Assembly: GCF_000739655.1 (NCBI RefSeq)
Contig: NZ_BATR01000191.1
Span: forward strand, 103,880 to 167,879
Source: Verrucomicrobium sp. BvORR106
Lineage (GTDB): Bacteria > Verrucomicrobiota > Verrucomicrobiia > Verrucomicrobiales > Verrucomicrobiaceae
Length of the DNA stretch: 64,000 nt
Reading direction: 5' to 3'
In this document: positions 8,628 through 17,347 of the stretch, in pieces
Position numbering within the stretch: the first letter of the stretch is position 1
How the letters are laid out: every line of letters begins with the position of its first letter
The notes under the pieces: generated by a model
What the model was told of the DNA's origin: nothing
The model's database searches: none
What the model saw: only the letters and a program-made list of their open reading frames with translations
Made by a program: the position numbers and the translations under genes

Positions 8628-10418
8628 ATGTCCTATGACGCTCCTGAATCCATGCCGCACGGTCTCCGCAGTGAACTGTGGTTGAACAATCCGTCCAATC
8701 CAGGCATGACGGCCTTGTATGTGGAGCGTCTCGTGAACTACGGCCTGACGCGGAAAGAGCTCCAGAGCGGCCGCCCCATCATCGGCATCAGCCAGTCGGG
8801 CAGTGACATCTCCCCCTGCAACCGGGTGCACCTGGAGACCGTGGAGCGAGTGAAGGCCGGGGTGCGGGACTCAGGCGGCGTGCCCTTTGTTTTTCCCGTG
8901 CATCCCATCCAGGAGACCGTGCGCCGGCCCACGGCCGCGCTGGATCGCAATCTGGCCTACCTGGGCATGGTGGAGGTCATCCACGGCTACCCGTTCGACG
9001 GCGTGGTCTTCACCACCGGTTGCGACAAGACGACGCCAGCCGCCCTGATGGCCGCAGCGACCGTCGATCTCCCCAGCATCATGCTGAACTCCGGCCCCAT
9101 GCTGGACGGCCACTACAAGGGCAGGCTGGCAGGCAGCGGGACCATCGTGTGGGAATCGCGACAGCTCTATGCGGCGGGCAAGATCGACTACGAAGAGTTC
9201 ATGGAGCGCTCCTGCGCCTCCGTGCCCAGCCTGGGCCACTGCAACACCATGGGCACTGCCCTTTCCATGAACAGTCTCGCAGAAGCTCTGGGCATGACGC
9301 TGCCCGGCAGCGCCGCCATTCCCGCCCCTTATCGCGAACGCGGACAGATGGCCTATGAGACGGGGCTCCGCATCGTGAACATGGTGCGTGAAGACCTGAA
9401 ACCCTCCAAGGTCATGACCCGCCAGGCATTTGAGAATGCCATCGTGGTCAACTCCGCCATTGGCGGCTCCACCAACTGCCCGCCCCACATCATTGCCATT
9501 GCCCGCCACATGGGGGTGGAGCTCAATATTCAAGACTGGCAGACGCACGGCTATGATGTGCCGCTGCTGGTGAACCTCATGCCCGCAGGCAGCTATCTGG
9601 GCGAAGCGTTCCACCGGGCTGGCGGCGTCCCGGCGGTCATCGGCGAACTGCTTCGCGCCGGCCGAATTCATGGCGAATGTCTCACGGTGAATGGCCGCAC
9701 CATGCAGGACAACACCGGCGCAGTTCACGCCTCGAACCAGGATGTCATCCGCACCTATGAGGCCCCGCTCCGCCCCAATGCCGGATTCCTCGTGCTCACC
9801 GGCAATCTTTTTGACAGCGCCATCATCAAGACCAGCGTCATCGGCACCGGCTTCCGTGAACGTTATCTCTCGAACCCCGACAGTCCCAACCGGTTCGAAG
9901 GCCGGGCCGTCGTGTTTGAAGGCACCGAGGACTATCACGAGCGCATCAACGACCCCGCCCTGGAGCTCGATGAGAACAGCTTCCTGGTCATCCGCGGCAG
10001 CGGCAGCATCGGCTACCCGGGCGCCCCCGAGGTGGTGAACATGACCCCTCCGGACTACCTGGTGCGCCGCGGCATCACCGAGTTGCCTTGTATTGGCGAT
10101 GGTCGCCAGAGCGGCACCAGTGCCAGCCCCAGCATCCTCAATGCCTCGCCCGAGTCCGCGGTGGGTGGCGGCCTCGCGATCCTCCAGACCGGTGACCGCA
10201 TCGTCATCGATCTCAACCAGTGCCGTTGTGACGTGCAGTTGTCTGACGAGGAACTCGAAAAACGCCGCGCTGCCTGGCAACCTCCTGTGCTGGAGAACCA
10301 GACGCCGTGGCAGGAGATCCACCGACGCTGCTCCGGCCAGCTCAGCACCGGCATGTGCCTGGACTTTGCCACTTGCTACCGCAACGTCGGCGCAGCCGTG
10401 CCAAGGGACAATCACTAG
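8628..10418 (+). CDS. IlvD/Edd-family dehydratase, sugar-acid (aldonate) type
   Basis: 596 residues, the usual length of IlvD/Edd dehydratases. They carry an Fe-S cluster and magnesium and remove water from dihydroxy acids or aldonates to give 2-keto-3-deoxy acids. Likely cluster Cys residues are at about 64 (SGSDISPCN), 132 (TTGCDKTTPAA) and 205 (PSLGHCNTMG). Other signatures are NSAIGGSTNCPPH and the C-terminal GDGRQSGTSASPSILNASPESA. The pattern resembles L-arabonate/D-xylonate dehydratases more than branched-chain IlvD. An SDR follows 92 bases on, which fits a non-phosphorylative sugar oxidation route. The exact sugar acid is not determinable here. Confidence 0.85.
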   Translation: MSYDAPESMPHGLRSELWLNNPSNPGMTALYVERLVNYGLTRKELQSGRPIIGISQSGSDISPCNRVHLETVERVKAGVRDSGGVPFVFPVHPIQETVRRPTAALDRNLAYLGMVEVIHGYPFDGVVFTTGCDKTTPAALMAAATVDLPSIMLNSGPMLDGHYKGRLAGSGTIVWESRQLYAAGKIDYEEFMERSCASVPSLGHCNTMGTALSMNSLAEALGMTLPGSAAIPAPYRERGQMAYETGLRIVNMVREDLKPSKVMTRQAFENAIVVNSAIGGSTNCPPHIIAIARHMGVELNIQDWQTHGYDVPLLVNLMPAGSYLGEAFHRAGGVPAVIGELLRAGRIHGECLTVNGRTMQDNTGAVHASNQDVIRTYEAPLRPNAGFLVLTGNLFDSAIIKTSVIGTGFRERYLSNPDSPNRFEGRAVVFEGTEDYHERINDPALELDENSFLVIRGSGSIGYPGAPEVVNMTPPDYLVRRGITELPCIGDGRQSGTSASPSILNASPESAVGGGLAILQTGDRIVIDLNQCRCDVQLSDEELEKRRAAWQPPVLENQTPWQEIHRRCSGQLSTGMCLDFATCYRNVGAAVPRDNH

Positions 10419-10510
10419 CCAGTCCTTCAGGCCTCCAAGATCCCCTGTCACAAAATGCCCAGTATTGGCCCTCGCTGACAGGGGGCGCTGTGGGATCATG
10501 CCACATCCCT

Positions 10511-11263
10511 ATGAACCAATACGATCTCTCTGGCCAGACGGCCATTGTCACCGGCAGCGCCCGCGGCATCGGCTTTGCCATCGCCAAACGGCTCTTGGAA
10601 AGTGGTGCCAATGTCTGCCTTTGGGATATGGATGGGGACGCGCTGGAGCAGGCCAAGGAGGCCTTGAATCAACCAGAAAAGGTGCACTCCACCACGGTGG
10701 ATGTGACTTCTGAAACCTCTGTCGCTGCTGCCACCAAGGACACGCTGCAACGCTTCGGCGCCCTCTCCATCCTCGTGAACAATGCCGGGATCGCCGGGAC
10801 CAATGCACGCACCTGGGAAATGGATCCCGCCGACTGGCGGCGGGTGGTGGACATCGACCTCACCGGCGTGTTCCTCTGCTGTCGTGCCGTAGTACCCAGC
10901 TTGCTGGCGAACGGCTACGGACGCATCGTGAACATCGCCTCCGTGGCTGGGAAAGAAGGCAACCCCAATGCCTCGCACTACAGTGCCGCCAAGGCCGGTG
11001 TCATCGCCCTGACCAAATCCCTAGGCAAAGAGCTCGCCACAGAAAACATCTGTGTGAACTGCATCACGCCAGCAGTGATCGAGACCGACATTCTCAAGCA
11101 ACTCACGCCCCAGCATGTGGACTACATGCGGTCCAAGATCCCCATGAACCGCTTCGGTAAAGTGGAAGAGGCCGCCGCCATGGCGACCTGGCTCTGCTCT
11201 GCCGACTGCTCCTTCAGCACAGCGGCAACATTCGACCTCACCGGTGGCCGGGCCACGTACTAA
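10511..11263 (+). CDS. Short-chain dehydrogenase/reductase
   Basis: 250 residues from ATG 10511, where homology-like sequence begins (MNQYDLSGQTAIVTGSARGIG); the frame is open further upstream but that part overlaps the end of the dehydratase gene. Classical SDR signatures are present: TGSARGIG nucleotide-binding motif at 14-21, NNAG near 93, a Ser in VNIASVAG, and the YSAAK catalytic Tyr/Lys near 158. It probably oxidises a sugar, aldose lactone precursor or keto-deoxy acid with NAD(P), acting with the dehydratase upstream. Substrate is inferred from context only. Confidence 0.85.
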   Translation: MNQYDLSGQTAIVTGSARGIGFAIAKRLLESGANVCLWDMDGDALEQAKEALNQPEKVHSTTVDVTSETSVAAATKDTLQRFGALSILVNNAGIAGTNARTWEMDPADWRRVVDIDLTGVFLCCRAVVPSLLANGYGRIVNIASVAGKEGNPNASHYSAAKAGVIALTKSLGKELATENICVNCITPAVIETDILKQLTPQHVDYMRSKIPMNRFGKVEEAAAMATWLCSADCSFSTAATFDLTGGRATY

Positions 11264-11275
11264 GGTTGTCGGTGT

Positions 11276-11390
11276 TTGAAGTTTCGGGCCTGAAGGGCCC
11301 ACCGAGCCCAGCCCAGGGGCGGAGGCCACGAAGTGGACGCAGACCCTGGGGTTGAAGCGTTTCTCTGGGTTGCGGCCTGAAGGGTCGCGC
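11276..11390. repeat. Interspersed-repeat-like intergenic sequence
   Basis: This stretch sits between two convergent genes. GGCCTGAAGGG occurs twice in the same direction (from 11288 and 11374), with CCCAGCCCAGGGGC and CCTGGGGTT between and TTGAAGTTT at 11276-11284. The mix resembles the CCCAGGGCAACGCCCTGGG-type non-coding repeats seen across planctomycete and verrucomicrobial genomes. No gene is seen here; confirmation needs other copies in the genome. Confidence 0.4.
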
Positions 11391-11479
11391 GAGAGGTACA
11401 GACAGTGGTGACGATCATTCCGCAGCGGTAGGATGTCGCCTCCTCCTTGAAGCTGCGGATATCTCTCGCGTCTCCCCCC

Positions 11480-12838
11480 TCACGCCAGAAGCTCACTCAT
11501 CACATGCCCGTGCACATCCGTGAGGCGGAAGTCCCGCCCCGCATGACGGAACGTGAGACGCTCATGATCCATACCCAGTTGATTCAAAATCGTGGCATGA
11601 AGGTCATGCACCTCCACCGGCTTCTCCATCGGGTATTTGCCGATTTCATCGGTCGCTCCATGCACGTGCCCGCGTTTGAAACCACCACCCGCCACCCAGA
11701 TGCTGAAGCAATCCCGATGATGCCCACGGCCATTCGTCCCCTCGCGCCCCGGGGTGCGGCCAAACTCCGTGGCCCAGAGCACGATCGTATCGTCCAGCAT
11801 CCCCCGCTGTTTGAGATCCGTGATCAGCGCCGCCGTGGGCTGGTCCACATTGTAGGCCAGCTCCGCGTGATCCTTCATCTCCCCGTGTGAATCCCAGTTC
11901 GGGCGGGATCCGGTGTCGATGAGTTCAATGAAACGCACACCGCGTTCTGCCAGCCGCCGGGCCACCAGACACTGCCAGCCGAAATCCGCACCCGGTCCCT
12001 TCACCTTGCGATCCAGGCCGTACAGAGCCCGGATGTGAGCGGGCTCCTTGCTCAGGTCAAAGGCCTCCGGCGCTGCCTGCTGCATTTGGAAGGCGGTCTC
12101 GAATGACTTGATGCGCGCCGCCAGCGCAGTGTCATGCGAGCGGCTGGCAAAATGCCGCTGATTCAGGCGGTCCGCCAAGTCCAGCTCCAGAGGCTGTAGA
12201 TCTCGACCGGCCGCGGGCGAACGCAGATTCGCAATCGGATTATCACCCGGAATGACCCGCGTCCCCTGATGGCAGGCGGGCAGGAAATCACTGCCGTAGA
12301 CCTGCGTCCCCCCATACGGCAGATGCGGGGCGATGACGATGTAGCTGGGCAGATTCTGGTTGAACGTCCCCAGCCCATAGCTCACCCACGAGCCCATACT
12401 GGGCCGGGCGAAGGTGGGTGACCCCGTGTGCATTCCCAGCGTGGCCTCCGAGTGGTCAAAGTGCGACGCCTTCATCGACCGGATCAGGCAGATCTCATCC
12501 ATGACATTGCGCACATGGGGAAAGATGTCGCTCACCTCGATGCCGCAGTTTGCGTTATAACCTGAACCAAAGATGTTCCCCATCAAATTGTCCGGACCGG
12601 AGCCGTCCCGTCCCTTCTTGATGGACTTGGGATCAAAGGTGTCGATATGCGACACCCCGCCCGTGGCATAGATGAAGATGATGCGCTTGGCCCTGGCCTC
12701 AGTATGCGAGCGGTGGGGAGCCATCGGGTCCTGGCCGTCATCAGCACCCAGCAGTTCAGACAGCATGCCCGGACCCAGCAGGGAGCTGCAAAGGAGGGAG
12801 CGCAAAAACGCGCGACGGGGTTGTTGGAACGCATTCAT
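11480..12838 (-). CDS. DUF1501 protein, Tat-exported
   Basis: 452 residues from the ATG at 12838. A longer frame to 13117 exists but lies inside the upstream gene and looks like out-of-frame sequence. The N-terminus has QPRRAFLRSLLCSSLLGPGML, a twin-arginine-type signal. Then come KRIIFIYATGGVSHIDTFDPK, LIRSMKASHFDHSEATLGMHTG, WATEFGRTPG and GRGHHRDCFSIWVAGGGFKRG. These are hallmarks of DUF1501 proteins (alkaline-phosphatase-like fold, function unknown), almost always found beside PSD1-type cytochromes. Here the PSD1 gene lies 16 bases upstream on the same strand. Confidence 0.92.
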   Translation of the reverse strand: MNAFQQPRRAFLRSLLCSSLLGPGMLSELLGADDGQDPMAPHRSHTEARAKRIIFIYATGGVSHIDTFDPKSIKKGRDGSGPDNLMGNIFGSGYNANCGIEVSDIFPHVRNVMDEICLIRSMKASHFDHSEATLGMHTGSPTFARPSMGSWVSYGLGTFNQNLPSYIVIAPHLPYGGTQVYGSDFLPACHQGTRVIPGDNPIANLRSPAAGRDLQPLELDLADRLNQRHFASRSHDTALAARIKSFETAFQMQQAAPEAFDLSKEPAHIRALYGLDRKVKGPGADFGWQCLVARRLAERGVRFIELIDTGSRPNWDSHGEMKDHAELAYNVDQPTAALITDLKQRGMLDDTIVLWATEFGRTPGREGTNGRGHHRDCFSIWVAGGGFKRGHVHGATDEIGKYPMEKPVEVHDLHATILNQLGMDHERLTFRHAGRDFRLTDVHGHVMSELLA

Positions 12839-12854
12839 GGTCACTCTGGGGCGG

Positions 12855-15299
12855 TCAGTCGAGGTACAGAAATTCATTGAGCCGGAACAGGCTGCGCAGG
12901 AGGCTGGACCAGGCCTTGGTCTCGGCCTGCTCACTGTCCCCAAGGGCCTGGCGTACGGAGACCAGATGATCCTGAAGCATCTGGGCTTCAGTTTCGTCAG
13001 GTTCGCGGGCAAACAAACTGGTGTAAAGCTGGCGCAGACGGGTCTCTTCCGATCCACTTTTCTCTTCCAACAGGGCTTTGGCCAGCCGGTCGGCCTGTTC
13101 ATGAACGAACTTGTCATTCACAAAGAAGAGAGCCTGCAATGCCGTCACCGAACGATCCCGCGTGCTGGTGCAGACGTTCGGATCCGCTCCGTCAAAAGTC
13201 TGCAGATAGGGCTTGGCGGTGAGCCTCTTGGTCATTTGGTACACGCTCCGCTTGCTGTTGGGGTAGTCGCCCTTGAAAGGATGGTGCTGGGTGAAGTCCC
13301 AGTTCGAGGTCGGCGGCATCGCGTAGGGTTGGGTCTGGGGGGCCAGATCCAATCCACCACTGACAAACAGGAGTGTGTCACGAAGCGACTCCGCATCCAG
13401 ACGCTGTCGCCCGAACTTCCAGTACAAGCGGTTGCCGGGGTCACTCCCCACATTGTCCTCCGTGTCCTGGCTGGAGAGCTGGTACGCCCGCGAGGTCATG
13501 ATGAGCCGGTGCAGTTGTTTCATGGACCAACCGCTGCGCATGAACTCCGCCGCCAGCCAGTCCAGCAGTTCCGGATGGGTGGGGGCCTCTCCACGCAGGC
13601 CAAAGTCGCTGGTGCTGGGAACGAGCCCGGTGCCGAAGTGACGCTGCCAGATGCGGTTGACGATGACCCGGGCCGTCAACGGATTCCGCTCGTCTGTCAC
13701 CCACTGGGCCAGTTGCAACCTGCCACTGCCCGCCTGGGTCTCCTCCGGAAGCGCCGCGCCCCCCAGAATCTCCAGGAACTTCCGTGGCACCTCCGCCCCC
13801 AAGCGGTCCGGCTCCCCCTTGATCTGGATGCGGGCATTCTGCGGTTTCCCATCCTGCACGGCATAGGCGGCAGGCAGCACCGGCAGTTGTTTCAAATAAT
13901 CCGCGAAAGCCTCGCCAGCTTTTCGAGCCTGGAACAGGAGCCCGTCCAGCTCCCCTTTCTTCCGGCGCTGCTCCTGCAGCGTACGCTCCTTTTCCAGCGC
14001 GGCGTTCTCGATCTTCATCTTCTCACACCGGTCCAGCAGAGTCTCCATCTCCGCTCTCAGCCGATCCGCTTCTTCTTGATAGGGGGCCATGGATTCCGCC
14101 GCCTCCAGTTCCGGGATCAACGGCACAAAATCCCGCTGCGCCTTGAAAAGCTCCAGGCCTGGGAAAGGGTAGCGAGTGCTCGCGAAGATGCCGTACAGTC
14201 CATAGTAATCCCGCGTGGAAACGGGATCGAACTTGTGGTCATGGCAGCGGGCGCAGCTCAGGGTGAGCCCCAGCATGGTGCGCCCCATGTTGTCGATCGT
14301 GTCCTCGATGGTGAGATGCCATGGATAACGTTCCACCAGCGAGCCAAACCGCCGCGCCATCGCCAGGTATCCGGTGGCGATGTTCAGACGGTTGCGCTCC
14401 TCTTGATTCCCCGCAGGCAGCAGGTCACCGGCGATCTGCTCGGTGATGAACCGGTTGTACGGCACATCCGAGTTCAAGGAATCAATAATATACTGGCGGT
14501 ACAGATAGGCCTGCGGGACGGGGTAGTCGGAGTTGTCCCCGGCCGTGTCCGCATAGCGCACCCAGTCCATCCAGTGTCGGCCCCAGCGCTCGCCATACCG
14601 CGGGCTTTCCAGCAGGCGATCCACCAGGGCTGCCATCGCGGCCTCTTTTCCCTCTGGCCGAGAGAAGGCCTGAACAAAGTACTCCACCTCTGCCGCGGTG
14701 GGAGGCAACCCAGTGAGATCATAGGTGGCACGTCGGATCAATGTCCGGGCATCCGCATCGGGCGAAGCTTCCAGACCTGCTCCCTCACGTCGCGACTGCA
14801 AGAACCGGTCCAGCGGCGTCCGCGGCCAGCTCTGGTCCTTCACCTCAGGCACCGAAGGGTTCGACAAGGGCTGGAAGGACCAGTGCTTGCTGGCGGCCAC
14901 TTTGGCCGGGTCCGCAGCAGCCGGACTGTCCGGCCAGGTGGCTCCTGCTGAAATCCAGGTACGGAGCACCTCCACTTCCTGCGAGGTCAGCCGCTCTCCT
15001 TTCGGCGGCATCTGCTCATCCTTGTGCGTGGACGACACCCGCTTGAGCAAGGCACTTTCCTCGACCTTGCCCGGAACGATGGCATGGGCACCCGAGTCGG
15101 CTTGAGCAAAGGCCCCTTGCTTGTGATCGTAACGCAACCCCCCATTGCTCTCGTCCGGCCCATGGCACTTCAAGCAATGACGCTGCAGGATGGGCTGGAC
15201 ATCCCGCGCGAAGTCCACCTCAGCTGCGGCATGCACCAGACTCTGGCTCAGCAACAGAGCCATCGGCAGCAGCCCCCAGATCTGGATCCGACTGATCAT
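12855..15299 (-). CDS. PSCyt1/DUF1549/DUF1553 secreted cytochrome (PSD1 type)
   Basis: 814 residues. A signal peptide (MISRIQIWGLLPMALLLSQSLVHAA) is followed by a PSCyt1 domain with the haem-binding CLKCH (Cys42, Cys45, His46), and GERLTSQEVEVLRTWISAGATWP. DUF1549 follows, with TPLDRFLQSRR, RRATYDLTGLPPTAAEV, RYGERWGRHWMDWVRYADTAGDN and a second CxxCH (CARCHDHKFDPVSTRDYYGLYGIF). The C-terminal part is DUF1553 (NPLTARVIVNRIWQRHFGTGLVPSTSDFG). The family is abundant in planctomycetes and verrucomicrobia and lacks a settled function; a role in outer-surface polysaccharide handling is often suggested. Its ATG overlaps the GntR stop (ATGA), so the two are translationally coupled. Confidence 0.93.
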   Translation of the reverse strand: MISRIQIWGLLPMALLLSQSLVHAAAEVDFARDVQPILQRHCLKCHGPDESNGGLRYDHKQGAFAQADSGAHAIVPGKVEESALLKRVSSTHKDEQMPPKGERLTSQEVEVLRTWISAGATWPDSPAAADPAKVAASKHWSFQPLSNPSVPEVKDQSWPRTPLDRFLQSRREGAGLEASPDADARTLIRRATYDLTGLPPTAAEVEYFVQAFSRPEGKEAAMAALVDRLLESPRYGERWGRHWMDWVRYADTAGDNSDYPVPQAYLYRQYIIDSLNSDVPYNRFITEQIAGDLLPAGNQEERNRLNIATGYLAMARRFGSLVERYPWHLTIEDTIDNMGRTMLGLTLSCARCHDHKFDPVSTRDYYGLYGIFASTRYPFPGLELFKAQRDFVPLIPELEAAESMAPYQEEADRLRAEMETLLDRCEKMKIENAALEKERTLQEQRRKKGELDGLLFQARKAGEAFADYLKQLPVLPAAYAVQDGKPQNARIQIKGEPDRLGAEVPRKFLEILGGAALPEETQAGSGRLQLAQWVTDERNPLTARVIVNRIWQRHFGTGLVPSTSDFGLRGEAPTHPELLDWLAAEFMRSGWSMKQLHRLIMTSRAYQLSSQDTEDNVGSDPGNRLYWKFGRQRLDAESLRDTLLFVSGGLDLAPQTQPYAMPPTSNWDFTQHHPFKGDYPNSKRSVYQMTKRLTAKPYLQTFDGADPNVCTSTRDRSVTALQALFFVNDKFVHEQADRLAKALLEEKSGSEETRLRQLYTSLFAREPDETEAQMLQDHLVSVRQALGDSEQAETKAWSSLLRSLFRLNEFLYLD

Positions 15300-15961
15300 C
15301 TCCGGGAGAATCGTTCGGGGTTCAGGATTCGGCGCTTGCCCGCTTCAAGATGGGCCGTCATGAGGTCCGCAGCCAACAGCCCATTCCCCGCGCAAACCGC
15401 CTCCACAATCCCGACGTGCTCCTCAAAGCTTTCCGCCGGACGGGTACGGTCCGTATCAGTGACCCGGAGGATCACCTGATGAATCTTGTCGCGCAGCCGT
15501 TCCATGGTCGAGATGATCTCCCGATTGTTGAGGAACGAGCATAGCAGGTAGTGCATCTGCTCGTCGAGGTGCATGAGCCTGACGAGATCATCGGCTTCCA
15601 GAGCAGCTCTTTGTTGCACGATATTTTCCCGCAGCTTCGCCTCTTGCTCGGCGGAAAGCTTGCCCGCCATCCGGCGCACCACCCAGGCCTCGATGGCCTC
15701 CCGCAGCTCGTAGTGGTCCACAATATCATCCACGCTCATCCCTTTGACCACAATGCCCTGCTGTGCAGAGATGGTGACGAATCCCTCTGACTCCAATCGC
15801 TCCAGCGCCACATGGATGGGTGTCTTGCTCATGCCAAACTGAACCGCAAGCTGCCGCTCAGAGAGGAAGGTGCCGGGAGGAAATTCCCCCGTCACGATGA
15901 GGCGGCGGAGCTCCGCATAAGCACGTGACTGGAGCCGGGTAGGTGGAGCTGGTTCAGACAT
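15296..15961 (-). CDS. GntR-family (FCD/FadR subfamily) transcriptional regulator
   Basis: 221 residues from ATG 15961 (MSEPAPPTRLQ); the frame is open to 16057 but the extra 32 residues are not family-like and would cover the operator. The N-terminus is a winged helix (SRAYAELRRLIVTGEFPPGTFLSERQLAVQFGMSKTPIHVALERLESEGFV). It is followed by an all-helical FCD ligand domain containing YELREAIEAWVVRRMAG and metal-ligand candidates Asp/His in RLMHLDEQMHYLL and SFEEHVGIVEAV. FCD regulators sense sugar acids or other small acids. The gene heads the PSD1-DUF1501 operon by a 4-base overlap and has a palindrome 30 bases upstream, so autoregulation is likely. Confidence 0.9.
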   Translation of the reverse strand: MSEPAPPTRLQSRAYAELRRLIVTGEFPPGTFLSERQLAVQFGMSKTPIHVALERLESEGFVTISAQQGIVVKGMSVDDIVDHYELREAIEAWVVRRMAGKLSAEQEAKLRENIVQQRAALEADDLVRLMHLDEQMHYLLCSFLNNREIISTMERLRDKIHQVILRVTDTDRTRPAESFEEHVGIVEAVCAGNGLLAADLMTAHLEAGKRRILNPERFSRR

Positions 15962-15990
15962 GGCAGGGAGGCAAAAATCGCACTGGAATC

Positions 15991-16008
15991 CAACTGGTAT
16001 GCCAGTTG
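15991..16008 (-). promoter_or_regulatory. Palindromic operator candidate for the GntR regulator
   Basis: CAACTGGTATGCCAGTTG has perfect 7-base arms around TATG. It has the GGT...ACC-like core common to FCD-type GntR operators. It ends 29 bases before the regulator's ATG and lies in the only non-coding space upstream of the three-gene operon. I did not find a second copy elsewhere in the window. Confidence 0.65.
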
Positions 16009-16063
16009 ATACGAGGTTTGCCCAGCCATCTTTCTGGTCCTTCCCGAGGAATCGCAAAAAAAT

Positions 16064-17347
16064 CTACGGCGTGTCACCCGGGCTCGGGAGGCCCAGTGTC
16101 TCGCCCAGAATCAGACGCAACTGCGCCCGGTCGGCATTGGTCAGCCAATCGGTGTCGGCATCGGCCGTGTCTTTCAGCCTGAATGCCAGCCGCTGGAGCA
16201 GCACCTTTTTGAATTCACCCGGCAGCGCGTTGAAGCTGGCCGAGTAAACCATGTAGCTGCAACGATGTTTGAAAAGACGCGTCCGCAGATCGAAGTCCCG
16301 CAGTGAACTGCCATCCGCTGCCACTCGACGGGACTTGAGAAAGGCCTCCTGGAAGGCGGCGCTCCCCTGCACACCGCCACCGGTCAGTTCATGCTCCTCG
16401 GTAAACAGCAGCTTCGCCACGAGTCGGTCGGCATGCTTCTGGAGGAGCCTTCTTCCCGTGGTTTCAGGCAGCGGCGACTCTGCGCCCGGGGTAATCCGCT
16501 CCAAGATGGTGCGGGCGGCCCGGGCCGTCTCGGTAAGGGCGTTCTGCGTGCTGTACTGGTGCTCCAGCACCATGAGCGCAACGATGTCGCTGGTATCGGT
16601 GAGATAAGTCGCCCTGGGCAGCAGGGAGGTCAGTGTCTCCGCCAGCGCAATCGGAAAGCGGCGTTTCCCGTCGATCAAATTTCCCAAATGGGCTTCCCTG
16701 CCCGAGCTGCCAGTCACATACCAGCCACCCCACCGCTCGCTGAGCGGGCTGTTCTCCGTGATGGAGAAGTTCACACTGCCGGTCAGAGGCTGCCCCTCGG
16801 CATCCACGCGCACGGACTGAACCTGCAAGGCAGCTCCGCCATGGCAGCTGAAGCAATCCTTGCCCACCTGGAAAACGGGTCCCTTCTCCAGCCCGGCCAC
16901 CGATCGCTGCAGCAGGTAATACTTTGGTCCTTCCACTGGGTGCACCCCAATGAGTTCCAGTGCCCCTCCCCTGACCCAGCCCACGTAGCATTCGTCATTG
17001 TAGTAGATCGCACGCGGCTGGTGAGGAGAGATAAGATCCCGCTGCAGGCTGGTCTTGGAAAACACCAGCACCTGCGAGGCCACGGGCACGTCCAGCTCCC
17101 GGAGCACGCTCTTCAGAAAGGCGGACTCCGAGCTGACATCCAGCTGGACCTGGCCCTCCGCCACCTGCTCCCACAGACGGCGGACCGGATCCGACTGGCC
17201 TGGCACATTCCTCGAACTCACCTCCCCTTCAGCAGCCTGACTGATAAAGCCCGTGGCGGTGATGATGAACATTATCATCACCAGCCAGGCGACCCGACCA
17301 CCAGACCGCCGCTGAAGCAGATGGGAAGATGAGGACACTCGACTCAT
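16064..17347 (-). CDS. Secreted or membrane-anchored c-type haem protein of unknown function, coupled to hmp
   Basis: 427 residues. A hydrophobic segment at about 19-36 is a signal or anchor. One haem c site, CFSCH (Cys165, Cys168, His169), follows the conserved-looking stretch VLVFSKTSLQRDLISPHQPRAIYYNDECYVGWV. The rest is mostly helical. I recognise this pattern from uncharacterised cytochrome-like proteins of Acidobacteria, Planctomycetes and Verrucomicrobia but know no function. Its ATG overlaps the hmp stop codon (ATGA), so both are probably made from one NsrR-controlled message. That suggests a job in nitric oxide or nitrosative stress outside the cytoplasm, as electron carrier or NO-binding protein. 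Confidence 0.75.
   Translation of the reverse strand: MSRVSSSSHLLQRRSGGRVAWLVMIMFIITATGFISQAAEGEVSSRNVPGQSDPVRRLWEQVAEGQVQLDVSSESAFLKSVLRELDVPVASQVLVFSKTSLQRDLISPHQPRAIYYNDECYVGWVRGGALELIGVHPVEGPKYYLLQRSVAGLEKGPVFQVGKDCFSCHGGAALQVQSVRVDAEGQPLTGSVNFSITENSPLSERWGGWYVTGSSGREAHLGNLIDGKRRFPIALAETLTSLLPRATYLTDTSDIVALMVLEHQYSTQNALTETARAARTILERITPGAESPLPETTGRRLLQKHADRLVAKLLFTEEHELTGGGVQGSAAFQEAFLKSRRVAADGSSLRDFDLRTRLFKHRCSYMVYSASFNALPGEFKKVLLQRLAFRLKDTADADTDWLTNADRAQLRLILGETLGLPSPGDTP

Noticed and set aside
10307..10510. N-terminal extension of the SDR upstream of 10511
   Set aside because: The first part overlaps the dehydratase gene in another frame, and SDR similarity begins exactly at the ATG at 10511.
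12672..14951. A 759-codon plus-strand frame opposite the DUF1501 and PSD1 genes
   Set aside because: Both minus-strand genes have clear domains; the plus frame has none.
15962..16057. 32-residue extension of the GntR regulator
   Set aside because: It would contain the operator palindrome and does not look like the family N-terminus; the ATG at 15961 fits better.
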